A stretch of DNA of 64,000 nucleotides from positions 11,563,001-11,627,000 of the forward strand of contig WPIO01000005.1 of the NCBI GenBank assembly GCA_009760855.2, written 5' to 3'. This document shows positions 23,401 to 37,100 of the stretch, one piece after another; position 1 is the first letter of the stretch, and each line of letters starts with the position of its first letter. The stretch comes from Cristatella mucedo (taxonomy: Eukaryota; Bryozoa; Phylactolaemata; Cristatellidae). Position numbers and translations under genes: made by a program. The notes under the pieces were generated by a model that was not told the origin of the DNA, did not search any database, and worked only from the letters and a program-made list of their open reading frames with translations.

Positions 23401-25094
23401 GACTCGAACGTACGACCTGAGCTGTGAAGTATGCATGGGATATCCACAGTTCAATGACTTAGCAGACTAACTAGTTAAGTAAACTGCTGACTGGCTGCTT
23501 AGAGTCTAGGAGCTAAAACATACCCAGCTTTTACTGAGGCTGTAAAATGGAGCAGTTTACTACAGGACTAGAAATTGAAGCTTCAGTTTCAAATGCATGC
23601 AGCTAAACATATACAGGTTTATCATATCTGGTCATGCTTAAAAGAAATTGTATTTGTTAATAGAAGAACACTTAAGCCGGGGCAGCCTGACCGGCTTAAG
23701 TGTTCTTCTATTAACGACCGGACACCACGGGTTGCACCTGCGACTCACGGCTTCGGAACAGGGTCCATGCGGACTCGGAATCCGTTAAGGTATCCGAGAG
23801 CACAACCGACACAAAGCCGTGCGTTTGCTGCTCGGATTGCCGAGGTGCGCAAGGCAATCATCGTTCCCGGAAACCAGCTGCCCGGAGCTCCGACGACAAA
23901 CGGCCGAACCACCACTGACCTGTAGCCACTCGCCAAGAGTAATCGGCGATACCTGAGTACTTGTCCACTTTCGCCTGAGCCGTCGACGCAGAGTGCATTG
24001 GCATCGTTGTCGAATGGGACCGACACGTTGGCATTGACCGCCTCCGAGCTGTTATCGATGATGCGGTCCGGCTTCAGAGGAGGCCCTGCGGCGACTTGAT
24101 GGCAACGGCCCACCGACATGATGCCTCTCAGATGCTCTGGGAGAGCACTGATCAGTTAGCCAAGGACGGTGTTGTTGCGAGCTGTTGTGGCCTATAGCAT
24201 AGGCCGGCAGTGGCTCAGGACGTGGCATGCCAACTCGTATGGCTAGCCGCATCGGTTTGAGCCCTGGGTTTTGAGCGCATCGTCACCGTGCAGACAGGAA
24301 GCACGTCCAGGCGGGCGCAGAAGGTGAAGCGCCACACCCGAACGACAGCCCGAGACCGGTGAAAGCGAAGTGGCTGTAGGTCGCAAACGAGTCGGTCGTC
24401 AGGCAGTGACTGACCCTGCCCTGCTGAGGCTGTTCCACCCAAGCCAAGGCCTCCGAGCACTTCGAGCAAGCTCGTGGAGCTTGGACACCATGGATATATA
24501 ATGTAGTGTAATTCATTTGTATAGCGCCCTAAGAGAACTCAATGCCACAGGGTATATGCCACAGGGCTCCAGCCCACGACTTCGGGCAGACCTTGATAGT
24601 GGCGAGCACCTTAACCACTGGGCCAAAAGCTCGGAACGATGATGTGTTTCAGCGCTTCATTGCCCGTGACGGCTACCATCACTACTTTACCGGTCAGGTC
24701 GAGGAGTCAGCTCAGCAAGTGCCTGGGACCAGAGCGATGCTGGGCCGACCCTGTTTCCAGGGCCGACCGTTGCCGAGCTGGTTAAGCGTGTGCTCCTCGT
24801 CGGATCCGGTTTCCGCCGACGATGGTGATGTTAAGGCGCTGGTGAGCGACGGCCGACACGGTGCCATCCGGTGGGAGTAGCACCCTGCGGGCATGGGTCG
24901 CCCTCAGGATCGCTGAGTTCTGCCACAGGCAGACGAAACCGAGGCTCATTGGGCGATGGGGAAGTGCAAAATGAAAATCGTGGCAGGCCGCACGCAGTGC
25001 GGCAGAGGTCGACCAGGGTGCTGTCACTGGCTTCAGAGCCGCCCAAAAGACCATGCGTGAGCAGCAGAGGTAGTCCAGTCGAGGGAGCAAGAAC

Positions 25095-25128
<34 letters not shown>

Positions 25129-28100
25129 CACTTTATAAAGCGCCCTCAGAGAACTCAATCTCTTTCTAGGCGCTTTACATTTGCTGCAAAGGGAAACGCA
25201 ATTGAATGGTGAGTAATATCATGCTTGATAAACAAACAAAATGAATAACATGGTTAGGGGTGGCATGCACACGGTCAGCATGCAAATGTGGTTAGTGGCA
25301 GCATGCACAGTGTCAGCACGCATAAGCACACCAAGGACGAATCACAGGAACCCACTAAATGCTGTCCTAAACTAAATAGGTGTGTTTTCAAGTTCTTTTT
25401 AAATGTGGTCAAGTCAGGGGATGTTGTGACGCAGGTCGGGAGGGATCCAGACTTTGGGAGCATACGAACTGAATGCATGGTCTCCAAAGGATTTAAGGTG
25501 TGTACGTATTTGTAGGCTGTTGGATTCCGAAAAGCGGGTGGTACGATGCTTGGCCTGATGGGGTAGTATATCTGAGAGATAGGCTGGAGCCAAAGAATGA
25601 AGTTGACGTAAAAGTGAGTGACAAAACCTTGAAGTCGACCCGTTGCTTGACTGGTAGCCAGTGCAGGTCGGCCAGAAGTTGTGTAATGTGGCGACTGCGA
25701 GACAGAGAGAGGGAGACAGAGACAGAGACAGACAAACCTAGCTGCAGAGTGTTCGGGGCGTTGAGCTTCTTCCACGGGCGAGAAGGCAGGCCTTGAGGAG
25801 GTTGATGTCCCTCGTGAGTTAGTCGCAGGCCTTCGTTATCTCCGCCAGTGGCTGCCCGAGCCCTTGCAGGGCTCCCGGGTAGAGCACGCACAATCCCTCT
25901 GGGGATCTCGGCCAGAGCTCACACGCAGACAGGGGTGTTGCCGATTGGGAAGCCAAGATGGGCCCTGCCGGTGATCCGGCTGATGCCTGGCTCGATGGCT
26001 CCAGATCGAAGAGGATCGGCGATAGAGGATCCTCTGAGGTGGTGATCAAGGGTGCCAGACTGCTGCCGTTGACAAGGAGCACCAGTGTCGACTCGGCGTT
26101 GAGGCGCTCCACGAAGGAGCAGAACGCCTCATCCAGGTCGACATGTCGAAGCACCCGGAGTAGTGCCTCGTGGGGGACACTCCTGAAAGCATTCTGGAGG
26201 TCCAGAAACGCAGAGTAAATCTCCCTACGACTTATTGCAGCAGGCTGCCTCCTCGAATGTGCTGCTCTCGTCGAGGAAAGACCGCTCGAGGCAGCCTTCA
26301 ACCCCTGGGACGAAACCCTTCTGCTAGGCAGACAGCAGGCCGACCGCATATGCATGCTTGCTCAGCCAGGAGCCTAAGCAGCCCGACAGCAGCTTGTTCA
26401 ACGTCGGCAGCAGCGTGATCGGCCTGAAGTTGCCCGGCTGGCTCAGGTCACCCTGCTTGTAAATCAAGATGGTGAATCCCGGTTTCCAGGCAGAGGGAAT
26501 GTCGCCGAAGTGGAGGCAGCCATTAAGGATCTTTGTAATAAGCTTGCCGAGAGGGTCCACGAGGCGCAGATGGTGGTTTTCCAGGTGATTGGAGCCCGGC
26601 ACAGTGTTGTGGGCTCTGCGGAGGCGGGCAGTAACTTCGTCAATGAGGGCAGGGCCGTGGAGTCGATGGGCTGTCACTGAATGGCAAGCATCGTGTTGGC
26701 AAGAAGCCTGCCGATGTGAGAGGCAAACACTAGCCCGGCTGTGCACTCGGACTGCCAGTGGGAGTGGGAAGCCGCTATCGTCGCCGGAATAGGAACTGGC
26801 TGCAGTCGGAGCTGGCTGCAGGATCTAGCGCACGGCTGCCTGGAGTGGTTCGTCTTGTACAGCCTCTGCAGGCAGGTGGGAAGCGCCCTGCGAGTCCGAG
26901 GGCCCGAGTAGCTCGAGCGTTATACAGGCTCCGGGTGAGGGCCTTTAGGGCGCCTCTCGCTATCGCTGGCGAGCATCGTGCCAGGGCTGATGCGCAGCAC
27001 GTCAGAGGTGAAAACAGCCCGATCATTGGCCGTCACCCACGTTGCTGGGCGATAAATTCCCGATGTTTCGAGCCAGCAGGTTGTGGCGTTTCTTTCGAGC
27101 TGAGGCGCCGGAGGTGGTGAGGCTTGTTGGAAGATGTCGGTGGCTGGGCGTCGGGGACCTGAGGCTGGTCCGGGAGGGCATGCAGAGGACAGCAGGAGGA
27201 CAGTGGGTGGCAGAGCGGTGTGCCGTGATGGCACACTAGGTAAGGTGGTTGCTTTCATGACCTCGGTCCCGAGGTCGTGGGTTCGATTCCTGTGGTGGGC
27301 GATTCTTTATCGCCACTGCAAGCGGTGGTGATAGCCTTAAAGGCTCTTCTGTTGCTATACAAAAAGAGGCTGTTTAATCAGCTAGGATTTATTTATTTAT
27401 TAGCAGAGGCTGAGGGGTAGGTTCGCGAGGCAGGACAAGCGAGACTGAGGGCATGAAGGTGGGGGCTCTGCGCTCCCTGGAGTAGGCTCTGCTCTTCGCT
27501 GAGGAGGGTGCTTGGGTAGACGGTCCTGGGTTGGCAGGAGTGCGGGGCGCTCCCACCGTAGGTGAGCCATGCGTGGCCCTGAGGTGGGAGGTGAGCGTCA
27601 AGGCGGACAAGGAGATGCAGGGGCAGCGAGGGCATTGCAGCAGGAATGAGGCGTTTTGAAAGCGAGTAATGATAATAATAATGATGCACTTGATAAAGGG
27701 CCCCCTGAGAACTCAATCTCTTTCAAGGCGCTTTACATTTGCAGCAAGGGAAGTACGGTTGAATGGTTAGTAATATCATGCTTGATAAACATGAATAACA
27801 TGGTTAGGGGTGACATGCAGAGGGTCAGCATGCAAATGTGGTTAGTGGTAGCATGCACAGTGTCAGCACGCATAAGCACATCAAGGACGAATCACAGGGA
27901 CCCACTAAATGCTGTCCTAAAAAAGTGTGTTTTTACGTTCTTTTTAAATGTGGTCAAGTCAGGGGATGTTCTGACGCATGTCGTGAGGGAGTTCTAAGCT
28001 TTGGGAGCATACGAACTAAATGTACGGTCGCCAAAGGATTTGAGTGTACGAGTGTACAAGGATTTGAGGATACGAGTACAAGGTATTCGTAAACTGTTGG

Positions 28101-31100
28101 ATTCCGAAAAGCTGGTGGTACGATGCTTGGCCTGGTAGGGGAGTAGATCTGAGAGATAGGCTGGAGCCACAGAATGAAGTGACATAAAAGTGAGCGACAA
28201 GACCTTGAAGTCGATACGTTGCTTGACTGGGAGCCAGTGCAGGTCGGCGAGAAGTGGTGTGATGTGGCAACTGCGATGCTCACGACAGACAAGCCTAGTT
28301 GGGGAGTTTTGCACCATCTGTAATCGCCTGATCGCACATGCTGGTAGGCCAGCAAGCAGTGAGTTATAGAAGTCAAGACGGGATGTCACAAATGCATGGA
28401 CCAACTTAGACGTGGTACACTTATCTAAACAAGCCCGAATTTTAGCAATGTTGTGTAGCTGAAAGTAGGCATACTTGACTGTGGAGCTGATGAAGATAAA
28501 GCTGATGAAGAGCAGACAGGCAAAGAAGCTGCCAGCAACCAAGTTCTAGCTATTTACAAGTGTGCCTTTTTTAGGCTTGCTAAAAACCAGGCTTCTGCAG
28601 CTTTAGTTTTACAGAAATTCTTCTTGGTGCTGGTTGAGTGCCTTACAAGCTTTGCTTACAAGCTGTTTTTCGGGTAGGCCACTCCGCCGGTAAGCATAGC
28701 TGCCACCTTGCCTTGTCGACTGTTAAGTGCTGAACAGAATGCAAGTACACTAATAGTATACGATATGTAGTAGCTCTCTAAGATCAGGCTGAGGAGCTTG
28801 CATAATTACTTATTGTCACTGATGTTCCCCAATCGAGTGTGCATATGTATGCAGTTTTTAGAAAGGTCTGTTCTTGCATGCCAATGCTGCTGACACGTGG
28901 AATTCCGAAGCCCAGCTTGATGGGCTCTCCCCGTGAAATTTTGTTGTACAAGTTTTCTTGAAATCCACTTATCCACAGCCTGCTTGCTCTGCCAACGTTT
29001 CAGGCTGGACTGGCAAAAATTGCTCACAGGATGTAGATGAATGCTCGATCGTTCCCTCGGTATGTGATCACAATGCCACCTGCAACAACACGATCGGGTC
29101 CTTTGAGTGCAACTGTGCTAACTATGGTTTTAAAGGTACGCTTGTACTAGTCTGCTCCAAGCAATTCCAGCAGGTCGAGTCTGCGACAGACGCGCTCAGA
29201 TTCCAGCAGTGTTGCTGCCACCACACGCCACCTTGCGTGCGTGCACTGTTTACTCTCTTGTGCCTCTAGTCTCTATCTAATTGCGTGTTGCTTTAGTAAA
29301 AAATCAAAAGATGACTGAAGGAACTGCTGCTTCCTCGCAGAAAGGTGACCGAAAAGATCTGGACTACTCTTAGCTTTATGTAAAGGACTTGATGCCATTC
29401 ACCTTATTTTGCCTGTTGCTTGTACGCTTGCTTGGTGCTTGTATGCTAAGCTTGGGCGTATGTGTTTATCAAGCTATTTGTGGGTTTTGACCGTGTCTTA
29501 GCGGCTGGCAGCTATCAGCTGTCTAGGTGAACTACGTATGCTTTTTGGCTTTGGCAGCATGGAAGGTGTCTGCTGAGCATTTGGATTTGGACTTCATACG
29601 TTTGCATTCCTCGTTTTCATTACTTCTCCAACTTGTCCGAATGCCATTACACCCATTGTACGTGCTGCCCAGCCAGTACTCCTGCCGGTGCCAGACCTCG
29701 AATGGCTTACCTTCGGTCGTCTGCTCGTGTGGTTCCCTATGGCGGCACTATAGTATGTCAATCTTGACAAGGTTAGCTGCTGCCTGTCTAAGTAATTGAC
29801 CAACCTTGCAGCTGTTGTTGGATGATAGGCATTCAAATGTGGTCTTGGCTGCCGGCCACACCCTACGACTGTTGTGGGAGACACGGCAGCAGCACTGCAG
29901 TCGTTGGGCGCACGGAATGTCAAGGTTTTACATCACATTGACATGACCTTTTTTGACCCTTATTGCCAGAAATGTGATGCAGAGCTCTTGTACCTGCACC
30001 GGACGAAGATCCACGATCCTGCCAGCGCTGTCCTTCACAGTGTACTGCACTCAGTCATCTCAATATTCCTTGCCTTTTCTTTGGCTTACTCGAACAAGAC
30101 TTCTATGGTTACCGCACGGTTGAAATTTGCTTTGTCTGTCCAATATACCGATCACCAGTGTTCAGACGCCTGGTGGGCTTGGCGTTTAAATAAATAAATG
30201 CCAGCTGATTGAACAGCCTCTTTTGTATAGCAACAGAAGAACTTTTACGGCTATCACCACAGTTTGCAGTGGCGATAAAGGATCGCCCACCGCAGGAATC
30301 GAACCCACGACCTCGAATCTTGGCCCATAGCAGCCTTTCAGCTTTATGCTGCTTGCTCAGTGCGATTTCTTGGCCATTGAAAAATCCTTGGAAAATGTTC
30401 TTCGAAAGTCGCCAGTGATTCTTTTGTCTACAAATTTTGGTCCAGGTAATGTAGTGGCTTCCACTAACTGCACTAGCTTTACCAAGCTGACCTTCCTATT
30501 GTATATTGCTGCCATTTTTAGCAACCGGTGCTCACGGCTCGATGTGTGCTTCGCCGACCTAGGCAGCAGCCCCCAGAATTAGCCAAAGTGATGGTTTTGC
30601 TTTCTTTTAAAGAAAATTCGTGGGTATACTTTCGTTAACCGATAGCATATGGTGACCTTTACATCGATACTCCAATGAGCATCCGGCTGTTGAAGACTTA
30701 TTGAACTAGATTCATGTGTAAAATGTCTGTTTAAAAAGTACTCTGTGCCATGTGATCTTTGGCTGCTATTGCACTGCATAGCTGTTCATTAGTTTTAGCA
30801 TTGCTTTCATTTGCATCTGTATAATAATAGTAATAATAGTAATGCATTTGTATAGCACCTTTGGAGAAATTAATCTCTTTCTAGGCACTTTATATAGGCT
30901 GTAAAGGAAGCATGATCAAATGGTTAGTGGTAGCATGCACCGTATCAACATGTATAATATAGTTAGAGGTAACATGGGAAGTGTCAACGTGCAAATATGG
31001 TTAGAGGTAAAATGCAGTTTCAGCATGCTTAAGCGTACTAAAGACGGATCACAAGGACTCAGCAAATGCTGTGAGAACCAGGTGCGTTTGGTAGCTGAGA

Positions 31101-34100
31101 TTCTTTAATTGAATGACAACAAGACTAGTGTAATATTTATGGATAAACCTGACGTCACTCGGAACCTTTAAAGCCTCGCTCTCAAAATTGGCTCAGCCAG
31201 CAACTCTGCTGTTGCTGCTGCACAAAATATGAGCATCCTGTTCCAAAATGGCCATTTTCCAGATGGCGCTTTCTGTTAACTGTCGTTGGAAAGTTCCATG
31301 TGCTTTGATAAATGTACTACAGCCAAGTTAGTCTGCTAGTGGTAAGGCGTGTCTGTTGTGAACTTAGTTGTTCCTACATTGCTTTACTTCACTCTGGTGT
31401 GCATTAGCTGCTTGTCGAGTGGCCTGTTGACTTTAAGACCATGTCAAACAGTTTTAGGTCCGTTTGTTCACTTGTTATGGCTTCATCCCTGATTGCACTT
31501 AGTGTCAGAACCCTACCTGCCGATCGTTGTAGTGACATAGTATATCGTCTTGCAACTTGTATCAGCTCGATAAATAAAATCATGGAGTGAATTCCTAAGG
31601 TAGAATCCATGCTGAACTCGTTGCCCTCCGTTTCTTGATTTACCTCGATGTCCAGCATCAAACTTGCCACTAGTAATTTTTTTATATTTCTTTAGTGACC
31701 TCATCTCCAAGTTAATCTGCCACTCCAACAAGACCACTAATGTAATGTATCTCCGTCTGTAACTCCACAAAGTCATAAAGACCATGTGGGTGTTACGCAG
31801 GAGAGTTTTGTATAGCGCACTCACAGCCTAAGCGGCTTTCGGTACGCATTCGGTAGCCAACAGACTTCGTCTCACGCAACAAAGAGAGAGTGGGAAGCAT
31901 AGCAGAGTCACGAGAGCAGTTGAGGTAGTGAGTAGCATAGAAGTAGCAGCTCAGGACCGCTGAACAGGATGCGCCTTAGTCGGCAGCAGGAGAGTAATTG
32001 TCGTTGCGTAAGAATTGTGGAAGCGAGTTCCACAGTCTAGGACCTGCAGAGCTAAAGCTTCTATCGCCAACGGTCTTTAAACGGAGGAATGGGACAGCTA
32101 ATTTATTGTCCACACATGACCTGAGGGCACGAACATGCTGAAACGGATGCAGCAGTTCAGCTAGGTATGAAGGAGCCAAGCCGTGGCCCTATAGACCCCA
32201 TACCATACAGCAAGTTCTCCTCAGATGCATAAACTTGCTGCTGCCTTGCATAGCTAACAAAATGTGTCCTTAGCCTCAGATCTTTCCCTGCATCCACAGA
32301 AAGGCTATTGTTTTGCCACTCAGTAAGACAACAGCACTAGTTCCGGAGAACGGTTACATTCTGTCCGGTCTCCCACTGCCATTCCTATCAAAGACACTGC
32401 AACAACGTGTAGGCAGACCAGTTAAAATGTCAGACCTAGCAACCTTATCAGGAATGCTTACTTATGCAGAGTCGCACAGCTACTTCTGTTGGATTACTCA
32501 GCAGCGTTTGATACAATTGATCACCAAGACCTTCTTGAGCACCTAGTGCCTTGTTGTGGGGGCGTCACTGGCACTGAACTGGTTTAGGTTATCTCACTTG
32601 GAGATTCCAGAACGTTGATGCCAACGAACTACAGTCATCCGGGGAGCCTTTAAAGTATAGGGCACCCAAGGGTCTGTGCTTGCTCCACAACTTTTCATAA
32701 TGTAGATGCAAAACTGGTGCATTACTGTGCAGTCGAGCTTCTTTGTTGTGATAATCACAGTTGTTGCTATATTACACTACTTCTCACCGATCTGCACTGG
32801 CTCTCCATCAAGCTTCAACTTTGAGGTCCTGTTCCTTGGTTGTAGGTCTCTGGTTAGAGATTAAGCTCCTATGGTGCAATGCAAATCTGTATATGTTGTA
32901 TTATTTGGCAGCCATGTGAAGGCATCAGTGATTGCCTCGCCGGCAGCCTAAACTCTTTTCCTAATGGAGCACACGTGACGGCTCAGCTTGTATGGCTCAA
33001 CGTCTTGTCCATGGTAAAGAATCCTTTATGTAGCCTGCATCTTTTTTACAAACGCATGAAACTCAAGTGACCTGAGAAACATCTTCACTTCAATAGCAAT
33101 GTCAGTATCCATGTACCATTGTCACACGATCACAGGTTGAGATTTCCTGCTCGAATTGTTCCTGTCTGTCTGGTTATCAAACCGCAACCAACAGAGGAGC
33201 TGCAGGTCGTATATTGACCAAACAGGTTGACCTAAACCGAGTGCCCTGCCTATCTGATACTTCTCAGCTATCACTGGAAGCATATGTTTTAGCTGGAAAT
33301 CTCTTTTGTTTTTCAATCACTCTGTATGTTTCAATGCCCAACTGGGCTGCCTTCTCAGTTCATGAAGTCGCCTGTTTTGCACTTGTAACTTGATTGTAAC
33401 TAGGGCTCTTTTAGACTACATGGTCTGCAGTTTCACATTCCCCTGTTATCCTTGCATTTAGTAGCTCGTGACACGCCGCACAAATGCAGCACCCACCCCC
33501 CATACGCACATTCCTTAAGTTGTCTATCTGCTGATTTGTGTGCATGCACTGTTGCTTGAAGGGGTCATCTGTTTTGAGTTTCTTGTGTAGTCGCAACCAT
33601 ACAAGCGCTGGTTGTCTGTGTCATGCTCGCGATGCTGTCAAATCAGCTTGAGTGTGTGGATTGTGTTGCAGGGACGAACTGCAGTCTTGATATCGACGAG
33701 TGCCTTGACACATATGAATTTTCACCGGTGTGTAAGCATAATGGCACCTGCACTAACACATATGGTAGCTACATATGCAATTGTACTGACCTCGGTAAGT
33801 TGTGAGCTCATTGCTGGATACCTTTGACAGTGGCAGACGAGCCGACTTGTGCTGTAGCAGAAATATAGAATAGCCAATTTCCGAGTCCGCAAAGTCCGAC
33901 TTCTGCAGTGTTGCTTAAGACTGCTGCCCACTTTTTGCTGTACAAAAGAGCAGAGAAGTAAGGAACTAGCTATCGTGGTAGATAATTCCTTCTTGTGTCG
34001 ACGTTCTTAGTAAACTTCTTGACCTTATAGCCAATGGTGAAAATGTAAGACGGTCAAGCCGTAGCATGTGTAAAAGATGCTGGCATTGTGTAAATACTAC

Positions 34101-37100
34101 CAAGCTGGCGTGGTGCTCGTGTCCGCTGCCTTTACCTCAGCTATGCTTATACTTGGCAGCAGCTTTGACATGCAATATGTAGGGTATCACAAGCATTTAT
34201 GAGAGCTGGAAAAACTCGGCTCGAATTAGGCTACATCAGGCAACCGCCACATAGCACTCGAATAGCACCAACCGTGATTACTCACTGCTCCTGGTTAGGT
34301 GTTGCGTATCGCCGAGGGGTGAAGATTTTCTTATGGCCGATGCAAACCTGAAGAGTAGGAGGTTGGCTCCCCTGCAGTTAGTCATAGCATTTATCGAGGA
34401 CACACCTTTTGTCAAGGATTACACAACTGTTCCTACACTAGTCGTGGTGCCGCACGGTGTGCAACAGAGGTCATTCCGTCCCTGTGGAGTGAAGATTCTC
34501 CATTGGGAGATCTGCATTTTACGTGTAGTAGTTTTCTTTACTTTGCACTCAACCGTCTGTACTTACTGTGGTTTTTTGTGATATTTTACATGATTGGGAA
34601 TCCTTCTGTCAGCTTTTTAGGACTTTATCAAATTATCTTTGACTTGATTTGCATAGGAGGAATCGTATTATCATATTTTTATGTGTGTGGCCATGTAATG
34701 GCCGAGCTGTTGAGGCTATCGCAAGGTTTAGCCTTTTCAGCTGTAAGAAAGAGTAAAATGAGGGTTTTTGCACAGCCTAAAAGACATCCAGGTGCTTAAC
34801 CTGAGTTATTACTCGTATGCATTGAAAAATTGAAATAAGCAATTATAAAAGTAACACTATATACTACCTTGTCAGGATTTTCTGAACGTCCTAAGGAAAC
34901 CACTCGAACTGTCACTTATACGGTAGAAGTTTTTATGGATGGCTTAGGGGTACGGTGCTTCTCTTTAACGATCGTGGGTTTGAGCCCTTCGGCATATGTA
35001 AAGTGCCTGGATATAGATTAGATTCTCTTGTGGCATCATTATCCCGAATTGTATTTTTTATTTTACTTTCTTACCAGCTTCCAGTGAGCAGGTATGTTGG
35101 ACAAAGATAGAGTTAAAGATGATTATGCATACCCCTCACTTTAACCGTAAAAATCACATAAAACGATACTGAATACTTTTCGTCGAGCATGGCATGCCAT
35201 GTTTTGCTGCTATGTACTACTCTCTTCTTAGTGGGAGATCTCAGAGCTTAGATGTCCATATGCACCGGTCATCCGGTGAGCCTTTAAAGTATGTGGAACC
35301 CGGAGCGTCTGTGCTCGGTTCACTTCTTTTCCTAGGTTTTAGTCTCCTCCTTGCCTGTGGGTTCTCTAAGCAAGCAATCTAGGCTTTCATTTTTGTGCAG
35401 ATGATACACGGCTGTACATGTGCTTTGATCCCTCCCTGCCCTCCAACATATGAAATTGGCCGAGCTCAATTGCACCAGGTATTGCTGATATTTGCACTTG
35501 GATGGCAGCAAACCTTGTCATGTTGAAGGACAATAAAACCAACTTGCGAATTTATGGGCAGACCTTGTGTTAGCAGAATTTCTAAAGCCTAGCCCTCGAA
35601 ATGGGCTTGGCCAGAATACCTTCTGTAGCATCTGCACGAAATCTAGGTGTCCTGCTCCAAAGTGACTTTTCTCTTGACGACTATATCAACCCCACAGTCA
35701 AGTCTGTCTACATTCAGACGTAACAGTGCACAAATTCGGGCCTGTTAAGACAGTGATACCAAATCCAAGTTAGTCCATGCATTCGTGGCATCCTATGTAG
35801 ACTTTGTAACTTATTACTCGCAGGTCTTCCGGCCTGTGCAATAAGATGCCTAAGAAAGCACCGGCCTGAGCAAGATCTCGTTCACGAAAGTGCGATTGTC
35901 TACTGCTTTCGTAGGCTGGTGAAAGATGTTTGGGCCTTCTGGTGGCTCAATCTCTGTAGTGAGACAGCTTCCCCCAATAAGGGTGCTGCTTTAAAATGCG
36001 GCTATTGGTCTATGCCAATGAATTTCGGGTGGGAAGCTCACGATGGTACCCACTCGGGCCTGTAAGAGCTCGGGTAAGCGTTTTTTCTCCATTTTTATTT
36101 TAGTCTTTACAGGCTCAGGTGTCTCAGGTGTCCTTGGCTTGTGCATCGTACAGCCTTGGCATTCTCAGCTGGTGGTCATTGTGCAGCCTGGTTTGCATGC
36201 GAGATAATCTATGTCCAGCCAAGTCGGGGACCTCCGAGTGCACGTGGCGCGCTGTTTATCGTGCATCTTCGTAGCGTGGACGGGCAGATACTGTACGGAC
36301 GACGTAGACGAGTGCCAACTGTCGCCACGCATCTGTGAACACAACACGACTTGCAATAACTCGATTGGTTCCTACTCGTGCAATTGCACCGGCAGCGGCT
36401 ACGAAGGTGAGTGTGGTCGAAGATGGGTCCACTCCTTGCAAGCCTTTACTCTGATTCATTCTCTTCAAAATGCTGGAACGAGATCCTGACGCAGCTGCGA
36501 TTCTTTTTTCTGTGACCCTGCATCGGTTGAAGGTGTCTCCAATGTCTTTTGAGATGAATGGCTGCCTTGTTTGCCTCTGTAGCTGCTGGTTTTTTATTCA
36601 GTTCATTTCTCAGCCGCTGTTTCAGTACCCCTACCAAGCTGTTTAGTATATTAAGTTAGGCAAATAGCCTCAGGGGCAGGGTTACTTTCCCAGGCAAACC
36701 CCTCCTTCAAACTGTTTCTCTTTTTACCTGTCTAGCTATCTCTGTCCTTTGAACAAGCCTGCAGACCTCCTACAAGCTGCTTGCAGGCCGTAGGCATATG
36801 TAGGAGCTAACGCACCTGTCCTTCGAAGCCGGTCTCTGACTTGATTGCCTCCCTGGTTTTGGCCCAGAGGTCAGATGCTCGCCTTTAGCGATGGAGATCG
36901 TTAGCTCGAGCCCTGCTGCATTTGTCAAGCACTTGAACAGAGATTAAGTTCTCTTAGGGCACTATATGAATGAAGTGTGCATATTGCCCACTGTATGTGA
37001 TCATGGCTCCTGTAAAGGAATAGCTGTGATAGCCTGTGTGCGCAGAGGAAGCCAACCGTTCTCTTGTACGAGCTTACATCGTCAGTAGTCGTGACACTGG

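Larger units (their letters stand above)
23716..27660 (-). mobile_element. Decayed R2/NeSL-like LINE (zinc finger, RT, restriction-like endonuclease)
   Basis: GC-rich minus-strand element read from right to left. A C2H2 finger lies at about 27634-27569 (C-x2-C-x12-H-x4-H, CPRC...HLRATH). The reverse transcriptase N-terminal part is at 26746-26324 ([19 protein letters not shown], then [14 protein letters not shown]). The next block is at 26250-25960 ([17 protein letters not shown], then [10 protein letters not shown]). A post-RT region follows near 25080-24780 and 24360-24290 ([14 protein letters not shown]). Last is a C-terminal restriction-like endonuclease near 24085-23980 ([13 protein letters not shown], then [12 protein letters not shown]). 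This order is typical of R2-clade LINEs. The FADD catalytic motif is not visible and stops are frequent, so it is dead. SINE-2, LINE-A and SINE-1 copies are inserted in it. Confidence 0.78.
19851..29003. other. Largest Crumbs intron (9.2 kb), filled with retroelements
   Basis: Contents from left: unassigned (19851-20689), LINE-A (20690-21185), LINE-B (21440-22470), unassigned (22471-23319), an old SINE-2 (23320-23440), a 25-bp hairpin, an R2/NeSL-like LINE with nested insertions (23716-27660), LINE-A (27667-28490), and unassigned DNA to the acceptor 'aacgtttcag' at 29003. No coding exon was recognised, and the flanking exons join in frame. Confidence 0.7.
29136..33671. other. Crumbs intron B1-A1 (4.5 kb)
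   Basis: It holds a SINE-2 fragment (30189-30315), a LINE-A remnant with an inverted internal piece (30822-31265), a LINE-B (31738-32195) and a LINE-A reverse transcriptase fragment (32300-32720). 29136-30188 and 32721-33671 show nothing else recognisable. Confidence 0.65.
33795..36274. other. Crumbs intron A1-B2 (2.5 kb)
   Basis: It contains SINE-1 (34938-35035) and a LINE-A fragment (35185-35870). The rest shows nothing recognisable. Confidence 0.6.

Noticed and set aside
26758-27258. Several + strand open frames in a GC-rich region
   Set aside because: They are antisense to the R2-like LINE, whose motifs lie on the minus strand.
29626-29765. A cysteine-rich stretch (YSCRCQ...VVCSCG) that might be a further EGF exon
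   Set aside because: The cysteine spacing does not fit an EGF repeat, no acceptor gives a consistent phase, and exons B1 and A1 already join in frame.
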